Shown here: piece after piece, positions 23,577-34,389 of the stretch | How positions within the stretch are numbered: position 1 is the stretch's first letter | Layout: the number at the start of each line of letters is the position of its first letter | Assembly (NCBI GenBank): GCA_029959085.1 | Contig: JARWIR010000024.1 | Coordinates: 16,790,296-16,854,295, forward strand | Direction of reading: 5' to 3' | DNA length: 64,000 nucleotides | Source of the DNA: Nemophila menziesii | Taxonomy: Eukaryota; Streptophyta; Magnoliopsida; Boraginales; Hydrophyllaceae | Position numbers and translations under genes: made by a program | Notes under the pieces: generated by a model | What the model saw: only the letters and a program-made list of their open reading frames with translations | What the model was told of the DNA's origin: nothing | Databases searched by the model: none

Positions 23577-23805
23577 TATATGCAATTACACCCCTCAACT
23601 ATTGTAACTCCCTCACTTTTCCCCTTCAACTATTTTTGTATGATAAAACACCCCCTCTGTGCCTTTTTTTTTTTCTGGAGTTAAAAGTTTTGTATTTCAC
23701 TCAAAACACTTCTAAATGATTGATTCATAAAAGTAATAGTTTAAGTGAGCAGTTAGTTAACTAAAAATTGATTGAGGGGTGTTTCAGGTTTTTTGGATAG
23801 TTAAA
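23577..23805. repeat. Intronic repeat with ACCCCTCAACTAT words
   Basis: It begins TTACACCCCTCAACTATTG and ends TTGAGGGGTGTTTCAGG...GATAGTT, giving partly complementary ends (ACACCCCTCAA against TTGAGGGGTGT). It lies in intron 1 of the pseudokinase gene and looks like a small MITE-like insert. Confidence 0.45.
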
Positions 23806-24023
23806 AACAAACAATATACCATCACCCTGGCTTCATTATCTCCCTTGCGATAATTGTATTTGTCTATCACTTTCCACATCTTCACCATTACAGGTTTGCC
23901 ATTGATAATTCCACGGTACACTTTGCCAAACTGGAAAGTACCAACAAGGTTTTCTTCACAAAAGTTGTTGGTATACTCCATCAGCTGCTTATACTTGATC
24001 TTTTTAGCTAACACGGGTCTCAT

Positions 24024-24640
24024 CTTTCTGCCCTTGTATTGAAATCTAAATAAAGTTCACAACTTCTTATTAAACACACATAGAATATCAGAGTTTATTT
24101 TCCGCATGTTCAATGAAAAGAACATAAAAAATAAATACAATTAGCACACATATCTATAGAATATTAATAGAGGAATCTCCCATGTATAATTATACTCATA
24201 TATCGAATAATCTTTCAATTATCCCGTAAATTATTTCTAGTTTTTTTTCGTAGGTAACTCGAACACAAATTTAAATAACCATACTTTTCATAGAAAAAGG
24301 AAAATAACGCAAAGGGGTTATAATTATGTATGGCAAGCAACTTGGAAAATTATCTTCAGATAGGAGAAAATTGTATAATGAATTAAGAAAAAAAATATAA
24401 AGTATCGGGTTGAAAAAGAAGGAACGTGATCAAAATCCACAGAACATTACCGTCTAGCTATATATTAATATTGATGACGCTGGAAGATGAAGATGAAGAG
24501 GGAAGAGGGAAGAGGAGAGTAACGCCCGTTTGCTCAGATCAGAGTGAGTTTGATCAATTAGGAAAGTAATTGTGTGTGAAAGAATTTTAAATGGTATTTA
24601 AATAACTTTTTAGTTAGGGTAAGACTTACTATCTATATTT
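24024..24640. other. 5' flank of the pseudokinase gene
   Basis: This region would contain the promoter and 5' UTR for the minus-strand gene. GA-rich sequence at 24480-24530 (CT-rich on the gene strand) fits a plant 5' UTR. No exon upstream of the ATG is recognisable. Confidence 0.35.
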
Positions 24641-26225
24641 ACTAATAAAATATATCTATATTTTTTTTTTTGACAATGAAATATACCTATATAATAAGGC
24701 CTAATATATCTAATTTTTTTTATTAATGCTCAACTCTTCTCTAAATCTTTCATAATTTTCTTAAATACCTTAAAATATATAAATTCTACTACCACTCTTA
24801 TTTAATCCACTTTTTCTATTTTTTTCATACATTGAAGGCTTAAAGCCGAATTGATTACATAAAATCAACTACACCCTCACTAAAGATCTATAACTAGTCT
24901 AGGAATAATCCACTTTTTAAGTTTGCACTCAAATATATATTTGTTAAAATTAATTCTATTTAAAATTTAATCTAAACTTACATAAATTGCCATTATATAG
25001 TTAAATTCTTCTTTTTGGTTATTATGGGTTAATTAGTAAAAATTTAACAATATAATATAAATACAAAATCAATTTTGAATTCTCTATCATAATTAACTCA
25101 AACATGTTTCAACCCATAATCAAATAACTCAATAGACCTACCTAAACAAATAACTCAGTAGAATATATAACTTTATCTCCAACTCACAATTATGTAGGAG
25201 AATTTCATATTCTATATTATTAAGTCAACCTATTTTTATTCTTACTAGGTTTTTTTAATTTATTTTTTTGTTGAGAGATATAGTTTAATAAATTATGAGA
25301 AAAATAACGATCATTTAATTTATCTTTGCATATAAAATAGTAAAAGAAGTGCAAACAAAGTTTACTGAGCTAATATGATATTGGTCGGTCGATTCAAATT
25401 TCTCCAAATAAATTTAATTTTAATTCGAACAAAACGGAATTCAATAATATATAGAACCGATTTCGAAGAGTTCTATTTTATTTCATTTTACTTTTGTCGA
25501 AAAGTATGGTTTATAAACTAGAGAAAAATAACATTCCTTTTATTTAAATTGCAAATTTCTATATTGTAGTCTATTTTATCTTAAAAAATCTATATAATTA
25601 AGCACTTCATGCCTAATTTATTTATTTTTCCTTTACTATTATTTTTCTCATTCCTCTCATAATCCACTTAAAACTCTTATAATCTCATTTATTAATTCAA
25701 AAATATCAATTTTATTTATAGAAAAATAAAATCTATATAATAAAGTCGGATACACCTAACTTCTCCTATTTACACTAAAAAATCTCTCAATTCTATCATA
25801 ATTTCCCTATTACTCATAATCCCTTTTAGTCTCTCATTTTCTCATTTATTGTCAAATAAATTTCTCTTTCCACCTTTATTTTTGTCTCTCTTGTTGTTGA
25901 TATTTTTAATTTATAAAACACATTTGTCAAAAATCTTTATTTGACGATATGGAAAAAATGATCGACTAATTTTATTGGAGCATCCATTTATTGCAAACTG
26001 GTAGTCGATTTTATATAAAATAACATATTTTGTAAAGATAAATTCTTCTAGATATAGTAACACCTTCTATATAAAACATTTTTAAGACTAAGCACTACAA
26101 GTTGTGGGAGAAGGATATATCATAATGTCGTAAATCATTAATTTATTAAGTGTAGGTATTAATTACATATACACGTCTTTATTTTTTAAGAAATGATGCA
26201 ATGTAAATAATTTCCAACAATTATT
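24641..26225. other. AT-rich intergenic with recurring TCTATATAATAA segments
   Basis: No gene found. Segments beginning CTATATAATAAGGCCTAAT, TCTATATAATTAAGCACTTC and TCTATATAATAAAGTCGGAT (near 24687, 25580 and 25731) are each followed by similar CT-rich text (TCTCATAATCC, CTCTTATAATCTCATTTATT). They look like related dispersed repeats, possibly Helitron-like ends, but no hairpin or terminus is clear. Confidence 0.4.
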
Positions 26226-27860
26226 TTAACCCTTAAACTTTAAACCTAGAATATTAAATCTTAACCCTTAACCTTAAAAATACCCTTTAACTTGACCTGA
26301 ACCTTGACCTAAACATTAATCCTTAACCCTTAACCTTAACCCTTATACATAACATCAACCTTAATCTTAAACTTAACCTTAACCTAACCTTTACCTTAAC
26401 CTTAACTTTAACTTTAAACTAAACCTTAACATTAACCCTCAACCCATTAACCATAAACTAAACCCTTAACCATTAACCATATCTTTAACCTCAATTTTAA
26501 CCTAACATTGACCTTAAATATAACGTTAACCTTAGCCTTAATCTTAGCCTTAATCTTAACCTTAACTGTAACCTTAAATCATACACCTTAAACCTTGAAC
26601 CATAAACCTTACATGTTAACCCTTAAACCTCAAACCTTAAACCATAATATTCATCTTCACCTTAACCTTAACATTGAACTTAACCTTAAAATTAAACTTA
26701 ATCTTAAACTAAACCTTAACCTTATCCCTCAATCCATCAACCATAACCATAGCCCCCTTAACTATTAACCTTATCTTTAACCTTAAACAAGTCTTGCCCT
26801 TAAACTTAACCTTAATCTTAACCTTAACCTTAAACCTTACACCTTAAACCTTGAAACTTAAACCCTAATCTTCATATTCACCTTATCCTTAACTTTAATC
26901 TTTACCCTTAAACCTTAAAACTTACACCTTAAACCTTAAACCTTAAACCTTAAATCTTAAACCTTGAACCTTGAACCTTAAACCTTAAACCCTAATCTTC
27001 ATCTTCACCTAACCTTAACCTTAAACTTAATTCTTAAACCTTAAACCTTAAACCTCAAACCTTAACCCTTACCTTCACCTTCACCTTCATCTTAACCTTA
27101 ACCTTAACCATAACCTTAACCTCAAAGCTTAAATATTACACCTTAACCTTAAGATTAACTTAAACCATAACCCTAACTTAACATTTAACCTTAAACATTA
27201 CCTTAAACCTTAACCTTAACCTTAAACCTTGACCTTAACTTTCATCTTAACCTTAACCTTAACTAGATGAAGATTCATCACACTGATATTCGGCCTTAAA
27301 CCTGGAATCTTGTTAAACCTTAAACTTAAACATTTAACTATAAATTTAACCTTAACTTTAGCCCTGACCTTAACCTTAAAATTAACCTTAAATTTGACCC
27401 TATGATGTAGATCTCGATTTTGCGGCCTAGGCGGTCGACCGGGGCCTAGCGCCTAGGCAGGATTACACGAGGCCTAGGCGGAATTATACGGTTTTGAATC
27501 CCGCTGTGTAATTTTGTATATGTAGTAATATATATGTAGTAATTAGAGAAATATTAACTATTTAAGTCATATAATTCATCTAACAACACTATATTGAATA
27601 TATAAAAATATAAAAAGTTGAGTTATAATATCAATTAAATAATTCTCGAGAATAAGAAAAATATCAAGAAGGCCTATGCGGGCATGTTTTTCCATCAGCG
27701 CCTAGGCGATCATTTTTTGTCATTAATGGGCGCATAGACGGGCTAGGCGTCTATTCCACGACGATTAAGGCGCCAAGCAATAACGCCTAAAATTTTAACT
27801 AGGCGTAAGCGATTGAGGGGGGAGTTGACGCCTAGGCTTAACCTTGACCTTGAACTTGAA

Positions 27861-27903
<43 letters not shown>

Positions 27904-28060
27904 TTTACCTTTACATTTACCTTGACCTTGACCTTAACCTTAACCTTAAACTTAACCTTAACCATACTTATCCTTAACCTTAAAAACCATAACCTTCTTG
28001 TTGATGATTACAAAAGAAAAACCTTAATTCTAACTTTAACCTTGACTTTCACCCTTTAAA
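26226..28060 (+). repeat. Degenerate CCTTAA/CCTTAAA array
   Basis: About 1.4 kb consists almost entirely of hexamers and heptamers CCTTAA, CCTTAAA and variants (CCTTGAC, CATTAAC), all with the C-rich strand on plus. The plant telomere unit is CCCTAAA, and a few AAACCCTAA words occur (for example near 26870 and 26988). A foreign block at about 27405-27838 splits the array; beyond it the units shift to CTTGAC (27841-27945). Frames such as 27844-28059 are artefacts of the repeat. Confidence 0.9.
27405..27838. repeat. GCCTAGGC-rich element inserted in the array
   Basis: The palindromic word GCCTAGGC (also GGCCTAGGCG, CGCCTAGGC) occurs many times in both halves, with an AT-rich centre (27510-27655). 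Sequence on both sides is CCTTAA array. The symmetric distribution suggests a small inverted-repeat element. A target duplication cannot be judged in repetitive flanks. Confidence 0.7.
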
Positions 28061-28595
28061 CCTATGTTCGATTTCTGTCAACGGAACAACTTTTTTCTTT
28101 AAGTGTATTCAGACACGGGTTTTACCTAGTATATATTACATAATGGAACCTATCTACTTTTTATTTTTTCTCCTTCCCCATTTAGCTCATAATTCCCCCG
28201 TTTAGCTCCTTATAATTCTCATAAACTCATTTATACTAATCATTAAAGTTAAAAATCATCTTTTCACAATCGCATTTGAAAGAAATAACGAAAAAAATCT
28301 CTTCACTCACCTTCCCACCCGCTCTTCTTAACAAGAAAACGGCCGCCAATCAATGACCATTCTCCATCATCATCAACCTGTCTTCGTGAAATGATACTCT
28401 AAAACTTAAAACTCATCTCTACACACTCTCACTCATCGTAACAAAAAACATAAAGGAATCTCTTCAGACCCCTTCTCAACAAGCCGCTCTCCTGCACAAG
28501 AAAACTGCTGCCACTCCAGGACCATTCTCCACCATCATCAACTTGGCTTGGCGAAGAACCAAAATTAAGGTAAAAAAATTATATTTTTATACAAA
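28061..28595. repeat. Duplicated leader-like segment
   Basis: Two diverged copies, about 28296-28400 and 28455-28560, share AATCTCTTCA, CTCTTC or CTCCTGCACAAGAAAAC, GCCGCCA, GACCATTCTCCA and CATCATCAAC. They look like 5' UTR sequence duplicated in tandem. No coding frame follows that I can identify. Confidence 0.6.
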
Positions 28596-28965
28596 TTCAA
28601 CAATGGCCCTTATTATGAAATTCAAATTTGTTGGGGGTATAGAGAAGCCGAGAACTATTGAGGCCAAGAATTTTTAGTCTGCTCGTGTTAAACCTGGAAG
28701 AATAAATGTTACTACCTTATACACAATAAAAGGGTTTCTTGTTAGATGACCACAATATCCAGAGACTTACATCATATTACAAAGAGAGATGTACTAGGTA
28801 TCCATTATATTCTAAGTGTTACCCAAGCCCGAGGATATGACGTCCGAAAATATTACAACCAAGCGCACTACACAACTATTCAGTTTAGTATAAAAGTTGG
28901 TCAATGTATAATTATAGAAACAAACATTATCATTTTTTTTGTATATTGGCTTCTTATAATATAGT
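28596..28965 (+). other. Unrecognised coding-like fragment
   Basis: Short frames (EKPRTIEAKNF, SARVKPGRINVTTLYTIKGF, then KRDVLGIHYILSVTQARGYD in another frame) look less random than their surroundings. I cannot assign them. They lie upstream of the SurE relic and may be part of the same or another broken gene. Confidence 0.25.
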
Positions 28966-29499
28966 AAAATGGTACACAACACTATATAGTTAGGTACTAT
29001 ATCCCTTGTATAGTTTTAAATTTTCATTTAAAATATACTCTTCTAGATAATTTTATATTTTACATATTGTGATAATATATTTACAATACCCCGTAAATAT
29101 TCTAGGCTTCTATGTTGTGTAAAATGGTAATTTAGCTTCCAACGAACATATTCCAGACTCTAATATTTTGTTGTCGTGAATATTATTATAACCTCCATCC
29201 ATTTTCTAAGCAGAATGATATATAATACAAATTTATATCATTCATTACTTGGTATAATTTAAATTAAATAAAATCTTTGATTTATATATTTTCTCGATTT
29301 GGTTGGCAATTTAGTTCTACTTTAATCACATCTTATTAAATTAACGTGCATGTTACTTTTGCTGGCTGGAATTGTCCACTTCACTTTTTTGTTTCAACCT
29401 GTGGACCAGAACAAAATTAGCAAAGTTGGTCAGCTCTAGGTACTAATTCACTCATATACATTCATTGTTGTTGTGTTTTACATTTGTTTGATTTTTCAG

Positions 29500-30695
29500 A
29501 TGGATCGTGTAAAGGTAGAACAAAACAAAAAACTTTGACCTTCATTTCTAAGGTATCACATGGTTGCACCCTATATTTGGTAAGCAAGTTAATATTGATG
29601 GAGCAACAACCTTTGTAGTTTCAAGTTAGTTACAATATTTTCATAAACTTCTCAATTACCTAATATGCTTTATTCCCTTCAGCATCTAATTTGGTACCCA
29701 TGGGCGGATCTAAGCTTACAATGGGTGGGCTCAAGCCCACCCTCAAATTTTAAAAAAAAAATTATTAATTTAAAGTTGTTATAAAAATTTACCAATTAAT
29801 TACTAATTTTTTAATTATTTCAAATTCCTACCTAATTTTTTATTCTTAATATTTATAATTATTTATAGCAAAAAATGTTAAAATTAATGATAATTTAATA
29901 ATTTTTTCATTCATAGAAATAATATTTTTTATATTTAAATTTTTTTGTTTGATAAATATATATTGATTTTTTTATTATAATTTATTTTTTTTATATATGG
30001 AATAAAATTATACAGATAGACAATTTTATTCTTTTGTTAATTTTATTTTTATTTTTATATAATTATTTTTTAATATTTATTGAATCATACAAAAATTAAT
30101 ATAGAGATAGATTCGAATGAATTTTTTTATATAACCTTTTTTATTTAGTTATAATTTATGGTATTCTTGTTTCATGTAATTTTTTATATGATAAAAAAAT
30201 TAAAGTTATTATTCTTTAACTTTCTTTGTATTTGAAGCCTAGTCTCATTTTTATTCCTAGATTCGCCATTGTGGTACCTATTCTACTCATCTTTAAAAGT
30301 TGTAACATACGTATTATTTAGAAAGTAACTTATATGAATAGTTATATTTCAACACTTTTTTGTTTCATCGATATAGAAATTTCATGCTCAACCATTATCT
30401 TATTTAAAAATTTCTTTCCTACATTCAATTTCAATTTTGCAGGTTATAAGTGACATCAATAAAGGTAGCAACTGCGGTTATCTCGTGTTAGTAGCATTTC
30501 TCCATCTGAATTAGTTACATATTGCCAATATGTGCTTTATTATATGGTATATTAACGTATAATAGCCCACGTGTAAAAATATAAATCTGATTGTGCGCTA
30601 CAAATATAGTGTCTACTCTAGGACAGTGATATGTGCTAGGGAAGCTTACTTCAGTGGTGTACCTTCTGCCTATGTATTAAATAAGGGGTTTGATC
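29500..30695 (+). pseudogene. SurE-type 5'/3'-nucleotidase gene relic
   Basis: Four pieces follow the order of plant SurE proteins. About 29550-29625: VSHGCTLYL, then after a frameshift GKQVNIDGATTFVVSS, the counterpart of the conserved SHG/T and AFAVSGTPADCA region. About 29669-29692: ALFPSASNL, counterpart of ALFPSVPDL. About 30444-30485, after an AG acceptor: VISDINKGSNCGYLV, counterpart of ISGIN-GSNCGYH. About 30600-30690: VYSRTVICAREAYFSGVPSA, counterpart of YSGTVAGAREAFFNGVP. SurE hydrolyses nucleoside monophosphates and needs a metal-binding Asp/Asn set at its N-terminus (NDDG), which I do not find here. The G-to-D and G-to-R changes in conserved loops, the frameshift and the missing N-terminus make it a pseudogene. 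An intron hosts a DNA transposon. Confidence 0.65.
29692..30278. mobile_element. Small DNA transposon (MITE) with 7-bp TSD in SurE intron
   Basis: TGGTACC flanks both ends (29692-29698 and 30272-30278). The element (29699-30271, 573 bp) begins CATGGGCGGATCTAAG and ends CTAGATTCGCCATTG, giving inverted ends of about 15 bp (C-A-TGG-CGGATCTA). It is AT-rich and has no transposase. The left TSD overlaps the likely intron donor (ATTTG-GTACCC) of the SurE relic. The ends resemble hAT- or Mutator-like non-autonomous elements; a 7-8 bp duplication fits hAT. Confidence 0.8.
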
Positions 30696-30724
30696 TTCCA
30701 GCTTTTAAAGAAAAACAAATGATC

Positions 30725-30905
30725 AAACTTCATATTATATTCTTAATTGTGTAAGTGCATAGGTTGAAATGTAGGTTTATTATATTCAAAAAAATAGTAA
30801 ATGTCTTTGCCATAGTGGTTTGTTTTGCGAAATATGTTGATTAATTTTGAGTATCTAAACGAAACTTACCCTTCGCCGCAGTGAAAGTTCATGGGATTCA
30901 AGTGT
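30725..30905 (+). repeat. Dispersed repeat, inverted relative to 40.5 kb
   Basis: Words ATCAAACTTCATAT, GTAAATGTCTT-CCATAGTGG, TTTGTT-TGC-AAATATG, GATTAATTTT, AAACGAAACTTACC and CAGTGAAAGTT occur in the same order on the minus strand at 40525-40685. This copy has about 45 extra bp near 30745-30790. Confidence 0.75.
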
Positions 30906-31218
30906 CGTAGCACTATTCCAAGAGCTTTCTTCCTCTTTTCAATTTTTTCATTTGTCTTTGAAACAAATAACAATCGAATCAAAGGAATTGCAAAGAAAAA
31001 TCATGCATAGATTTACAAGGATAAAACCAGAATTATCAATTATTTTAGTAAATTTATTATCATATATTTATTTGACACCCTATCTTAATCGGTTTTGTGT
31101 GCTCCTTGTTTTGGAATTCAAGCTAAAATAAATTTAGGATGTGTCGAATCTAGAAATACCCTGAATTTAAAGATACAACAAAATACACAAATATTTTTTT
31201 ATTAGAGTCTAGTAATTA
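30906..31218. other. Spacer
   Basis: Nothing recognised between the dispersed repeat and the left target duplication of the copia-type element. Confidence 0.35.
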
Positions 31219-31223
31219 AAATC

Positions 31224-31398
31224 TGTTATAAACCCATCTTAGTGGATATTCATTCCAGCCCATGGGCTAGTAGTCAAGCACATGAACACTAGGGTTTAGG
31301 GTCTCCTATCACCTATAAATAGGAGCTCCCACTATGTAATCTGTACCATCTCTGATAATAAACAGAACACTTTTCTTCTTTCTCTCACGTTCATAACA
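31224..31398 (+). repeat. 5' LTR of the non-autonomous copia-type element
   Basis: A short LTR with TATAAATA at 31314-31321 and the leader GGAGCTCCCACTATGTAATC. Its identity to the right LTR suggests a fairly recent insertion. Confidence 0.92.
31314..31321 (+). promoter_or_regulatory. LTR TATA box
   Basis: TATAAATA in the 5' LTR, conserved at 35164-35171 in the 3' LTR. Confidence 0.6.
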
Positions 31399-31642
31399 CG
31401 TTATCAGTACGATAACCTCTACCTTCTAAATACTAGATTTAATTAGTTATTTTTTTTTTATTCAGAAAAAAAAAATTAGATTCACCGCTGTGAAATCTAA
31501 ATCAAAGCCATAGCTTAGTTGAATAATATAAAAGAAAAAAAAATTGGCCGTGAATTTTTTTATTGATGGATTAATAAAGAATCTATTTTTTTAAATGAGG
31601 GATTCAAAACTCAATTGGTGTTATCAAAAAAAAAAAAAAAAA

Positions 31643-31897
31643 CCACTGGGACTAGCTCAGTGGCCAGGACCCTGTCTCTCAACTAGGAGGTACAGGGTTC
31701 GAATCCCCTCAGCCGTGTTATTTCTTGAGCCCTTAAAGGGGGTAAGCAAGGGGTGCATGGTTCGAGTCTCCTCCCTGAACATGGGTAACCTAGTTCTGAT
31801 TAAGTGGGAGTATGCATGAGGAGGCGTGTATATTTCCTATGGGATTAGTCGTGGTGCGCGTAAGCTGGCCCGGACACCCATACATCGAAAAAAAAAG
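31643..31897 (+). mobile_element. tRNA-derived SINE, copy 1
   Basis: The head carries a box A (TAGCTCAGTGG) and box B (GGTTCGAATCC), the internal RNA polymerase III promoter derived from a tRNA. A second GGTTCGAGTCTCC box, the body CCTGAACATGGGTAACCTAG and the tail GTGCGCGTAAGCTGGCCC-GGACACCC precede an A run. The related copy is at 58671-58901. It resembles plant Au-type SINEs in its 3' end. It sits inside the non-autonomous LTR element; the left flank is a long A tract, so no target duplication can be defined. Confidence 0.8.
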
Positions 31898-31899
31898 CA

Positions 31900-34385
31900 C
31901 TACATGTGCATTTGATAACCTTCACGGCAGCTGCGAAGCGCTGAAAGAAAAAAAAAATTCTTCGATTCTTTGATGCAATGATAACTTTTGCTTTCAATAC
32001 TGATCACTATCAATACATATGTATTATGATGAAAAATTTAACCATCGTGAAAAAAAAAATTACAAGCTTTGACCGTGAACAAAACAAAGCTTTTTATGAA
32101 AATTTCTTTTTCTCCTCAATAAAAAAAATACACACATGTATATCAATATCTATTTATGTTTTCTATCATTTTTCATTATGAAATTGATTTTTTAAAATTT
32201 TATAATATATTAGATTATTTTGTCTAATGTTTACATCTTACGCAATCCAGATAATTAGATCCTCTGATCTAAAGTAATTTCATAAAGCATGATAGTTTCT
32301 ATCATTCAATTTATAGTGCTTTTCGATAATGACTCCAATCACTACTGTGAAATGGAGGAAGAAAAAAAAAAGTAATAATCAAATATGATTATTTCACTAC
32401 TGTGGAACTGGGGAAAAAAAGCTTATATATAAGCATCAGTTTTTTTTTACATAAAAACATTGTTGTTCACTACTGTAATTCGTATGGTTCCTCGCTTCCT
32501 CTACTAAATGAAAAGAAAAGGAAAAGAAAAAAAAAGGTCAGCTATATTATACACTAATAAAGCTATATCTTGATGTATAATATAATATTCTATCGATACA
32601 AATGGAATATCTCAAAAGATCTTTGATCTATTACTTTATTGATCTTATAACCAATTCGATTAAAAGAAAAAATAAATAAATATCTTTCGATCTATTTTTT
32701 TAATCAAATAAAGCAATTGCTTTCTATTATTTTATTGATCCTATGATCAATTCAAATGGAAAAAAAAATATTCAATCGATTCTTAGATCTTTTGATCAGC
32801 TGAATTAATTCTTCGATCAACAGCAATAGCAGTGGTAGTTTCTGCTTACAATACGTATATATTGTTTTAACATAAATAATCATTTTGATTGAAAAGTTTC
32901 ACTCATGTGAAAAAATAGGGCTTATACACAAGTTATATACGTATTTTATGCATATCCGTTGATATAGCATAACCTATAACGAAAAATATTAGACATAACT
33001 TTATTATTCTTATGCAAACGCAAAGCATATAGATTTGTTTTTCATTCGCATAACCTAAGAAAAAAAATCTGATCTCAAGCTTCCAAAATAAATGTTAATA
33101 GCATATCTGGTATATCCAAATTAATAGAAGGATTTGAAAAGCTTGTATTATGCTTCCAAAATTTACATTTATCCAAATTCTAAATAATTTTCTTTAAGAG
33201 AATGTATGACGATATGAATTATATATGAAATTTTCGAAAAATCAAAATTATATTTCTTAGAATCATTGGGTTCAATAAGAGATATTGAATCGTCTATTTT
33301 TTTTTCAAGACAAAATCAAAAGATAAATACAAGTCTAGCATATTTATTTATTTTTAGTTGTTTATGAGGAATTGCTATAACGTTGCTCATTATTATTATA
33401 CTCCCTATTGGTAAAAGACCAAAAATTATATCCATCAAGATAATTTGATTGTGCAATTTCTAATACAATTGCTCCACCACCGTGCACAAAGATGGATTAT
33501 GAGAATACATGTTATTTACGTTATTCTATGGATTAGGGGAGATTTAAAAAGAATAACTGGAATATAAGAATACACCATTTATATTGATCCCCGTGCAATC
33601 ATACAAAATTAAAAATATTGTAAAGGTGTAGTGATTAATCCACAGTATCCAGTTATCAGCGCTCCTAATAAAATTTATGTCTCAAAAGAGCTATCTATTA
33701 AAATTAGACTATTGTACACTTAAAGCGGAATAGATCTATTTGGTTCCAAAGATAGAATAAAGGAGCAACAACATGAGCAAGTTGTTAATTATGAGATTTT
33801 TGACATCTTATAAATGTCAAAGTAGTGTATATAACTGAGAATTAAAATACTCATACTGAGTATCAGGTACCTGATTATATATTGAGATCTCAATCAGTTA
33901 TTTTACTACTTTAAATTATTGGAACCTAACTAAAAATTGATCATGATCGAATATTTATATATGCGCGCAATAACTATTAAGATACAAATGAAATCGAGGA
34001 TTATTTTTTTAATTTAAATGTCTAAATAAACTGACTAGCCATCAGTAGAAAGACATAAATAAAGCAAATATTTTTTTAATTTCACTTGTACGACGTGAAA
34101 TTTTCACAATTTTGAAACGAATGTGCTACAAGGGGGGAGTCACTATATAAGATAGTATGTTGTAGCACACGTAATATATTTATTAAAGAGATATAGTCTC
34201 TGGTGGTGGATGCACTTTTATTTGCTATTATTTCTTATGGAAAGACTTCATATAAGTCCTATGTCGATCACTTTAAATCATTATATATGAATGAAGTGTC
34301 GATCAAATTTATGTCGTATCATTTATTACTCCTATTGAATGTCTCAAGTTATACACCATTGTGTTATACCTACATCAGGGGGAGA
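31900..34385 (+). other. Degenerate internal region of the LTR element
   Basis: No gag or pol domain can be read. Features seen: CACTACTGTG/CACTACTGTA recurring near 32340, 32396 and 32469, and a stretch at 32610-32825 with about nine GATC words. This is probably long-decayed or replaced internal DNA. Confidence 0.5.
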
Positions 34386-34389
34386 TATT

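Larger units (their letters stand above)
22122..24023 (-). pseudogene. Pseudokinase gene, ZED1/ZRK-like, disrupted copy
   Basis: Exons by comparison with the copy at 41.6-43.5 kb: 24023-23820 (ATG at 24023), 23494-23353, 23268-23132, and a last exon from 23065. The N-lobe reads LMEYTNNFCEENLVGTFQFG and KVYRG, then KPVMVKMWK with the ATP-site Lys. The catalytic loop HRD is replaced by IRN (FVIRNISPSHIALDE), while LFDFGMISGG keeps DFG. This combination marks a pseudokinase; the family resembles the ZED1/ZRK adaptors of plant immunity. The last exon is interrupted: after GYFDGISVVSGKFYF comes a stop and about 430 bp of unrelated AT-rich DNA, and coding resumes near 22510 (CLTVERDVYAFGVLLINLIA) to the TAG at 22122. 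A short deletion (around NCVTESPSMKLV) removes residues kept in the sister copy. I judge it non-functional. Confidence 0.75.

Noticed and set aside
27844..28059. 71-codon frame of alternating Leu/Thr
   Set aside because: It is the translation of CTTGAC/CTTAAC repeats and has no independent coding signal.
28746..28964. Replication protein A-like Helitron gene
   Set aside because: A faint resemblance of LYTIKGFLV to such proteins was considered, but no conserved motif supports it.
29692..30278. LTR or Helitron insertion in the SurE relic
   Set aside because: Terminal inverted repeats and a 7-bp duplication point to a cut-and-paste DNA element.
31650..31715. True tRNA gene
   Set aside because: Box A and box B are present, but no full cloverleaf can be drawn and the same body recurs at 58.7 kb, so it is a SINE head.
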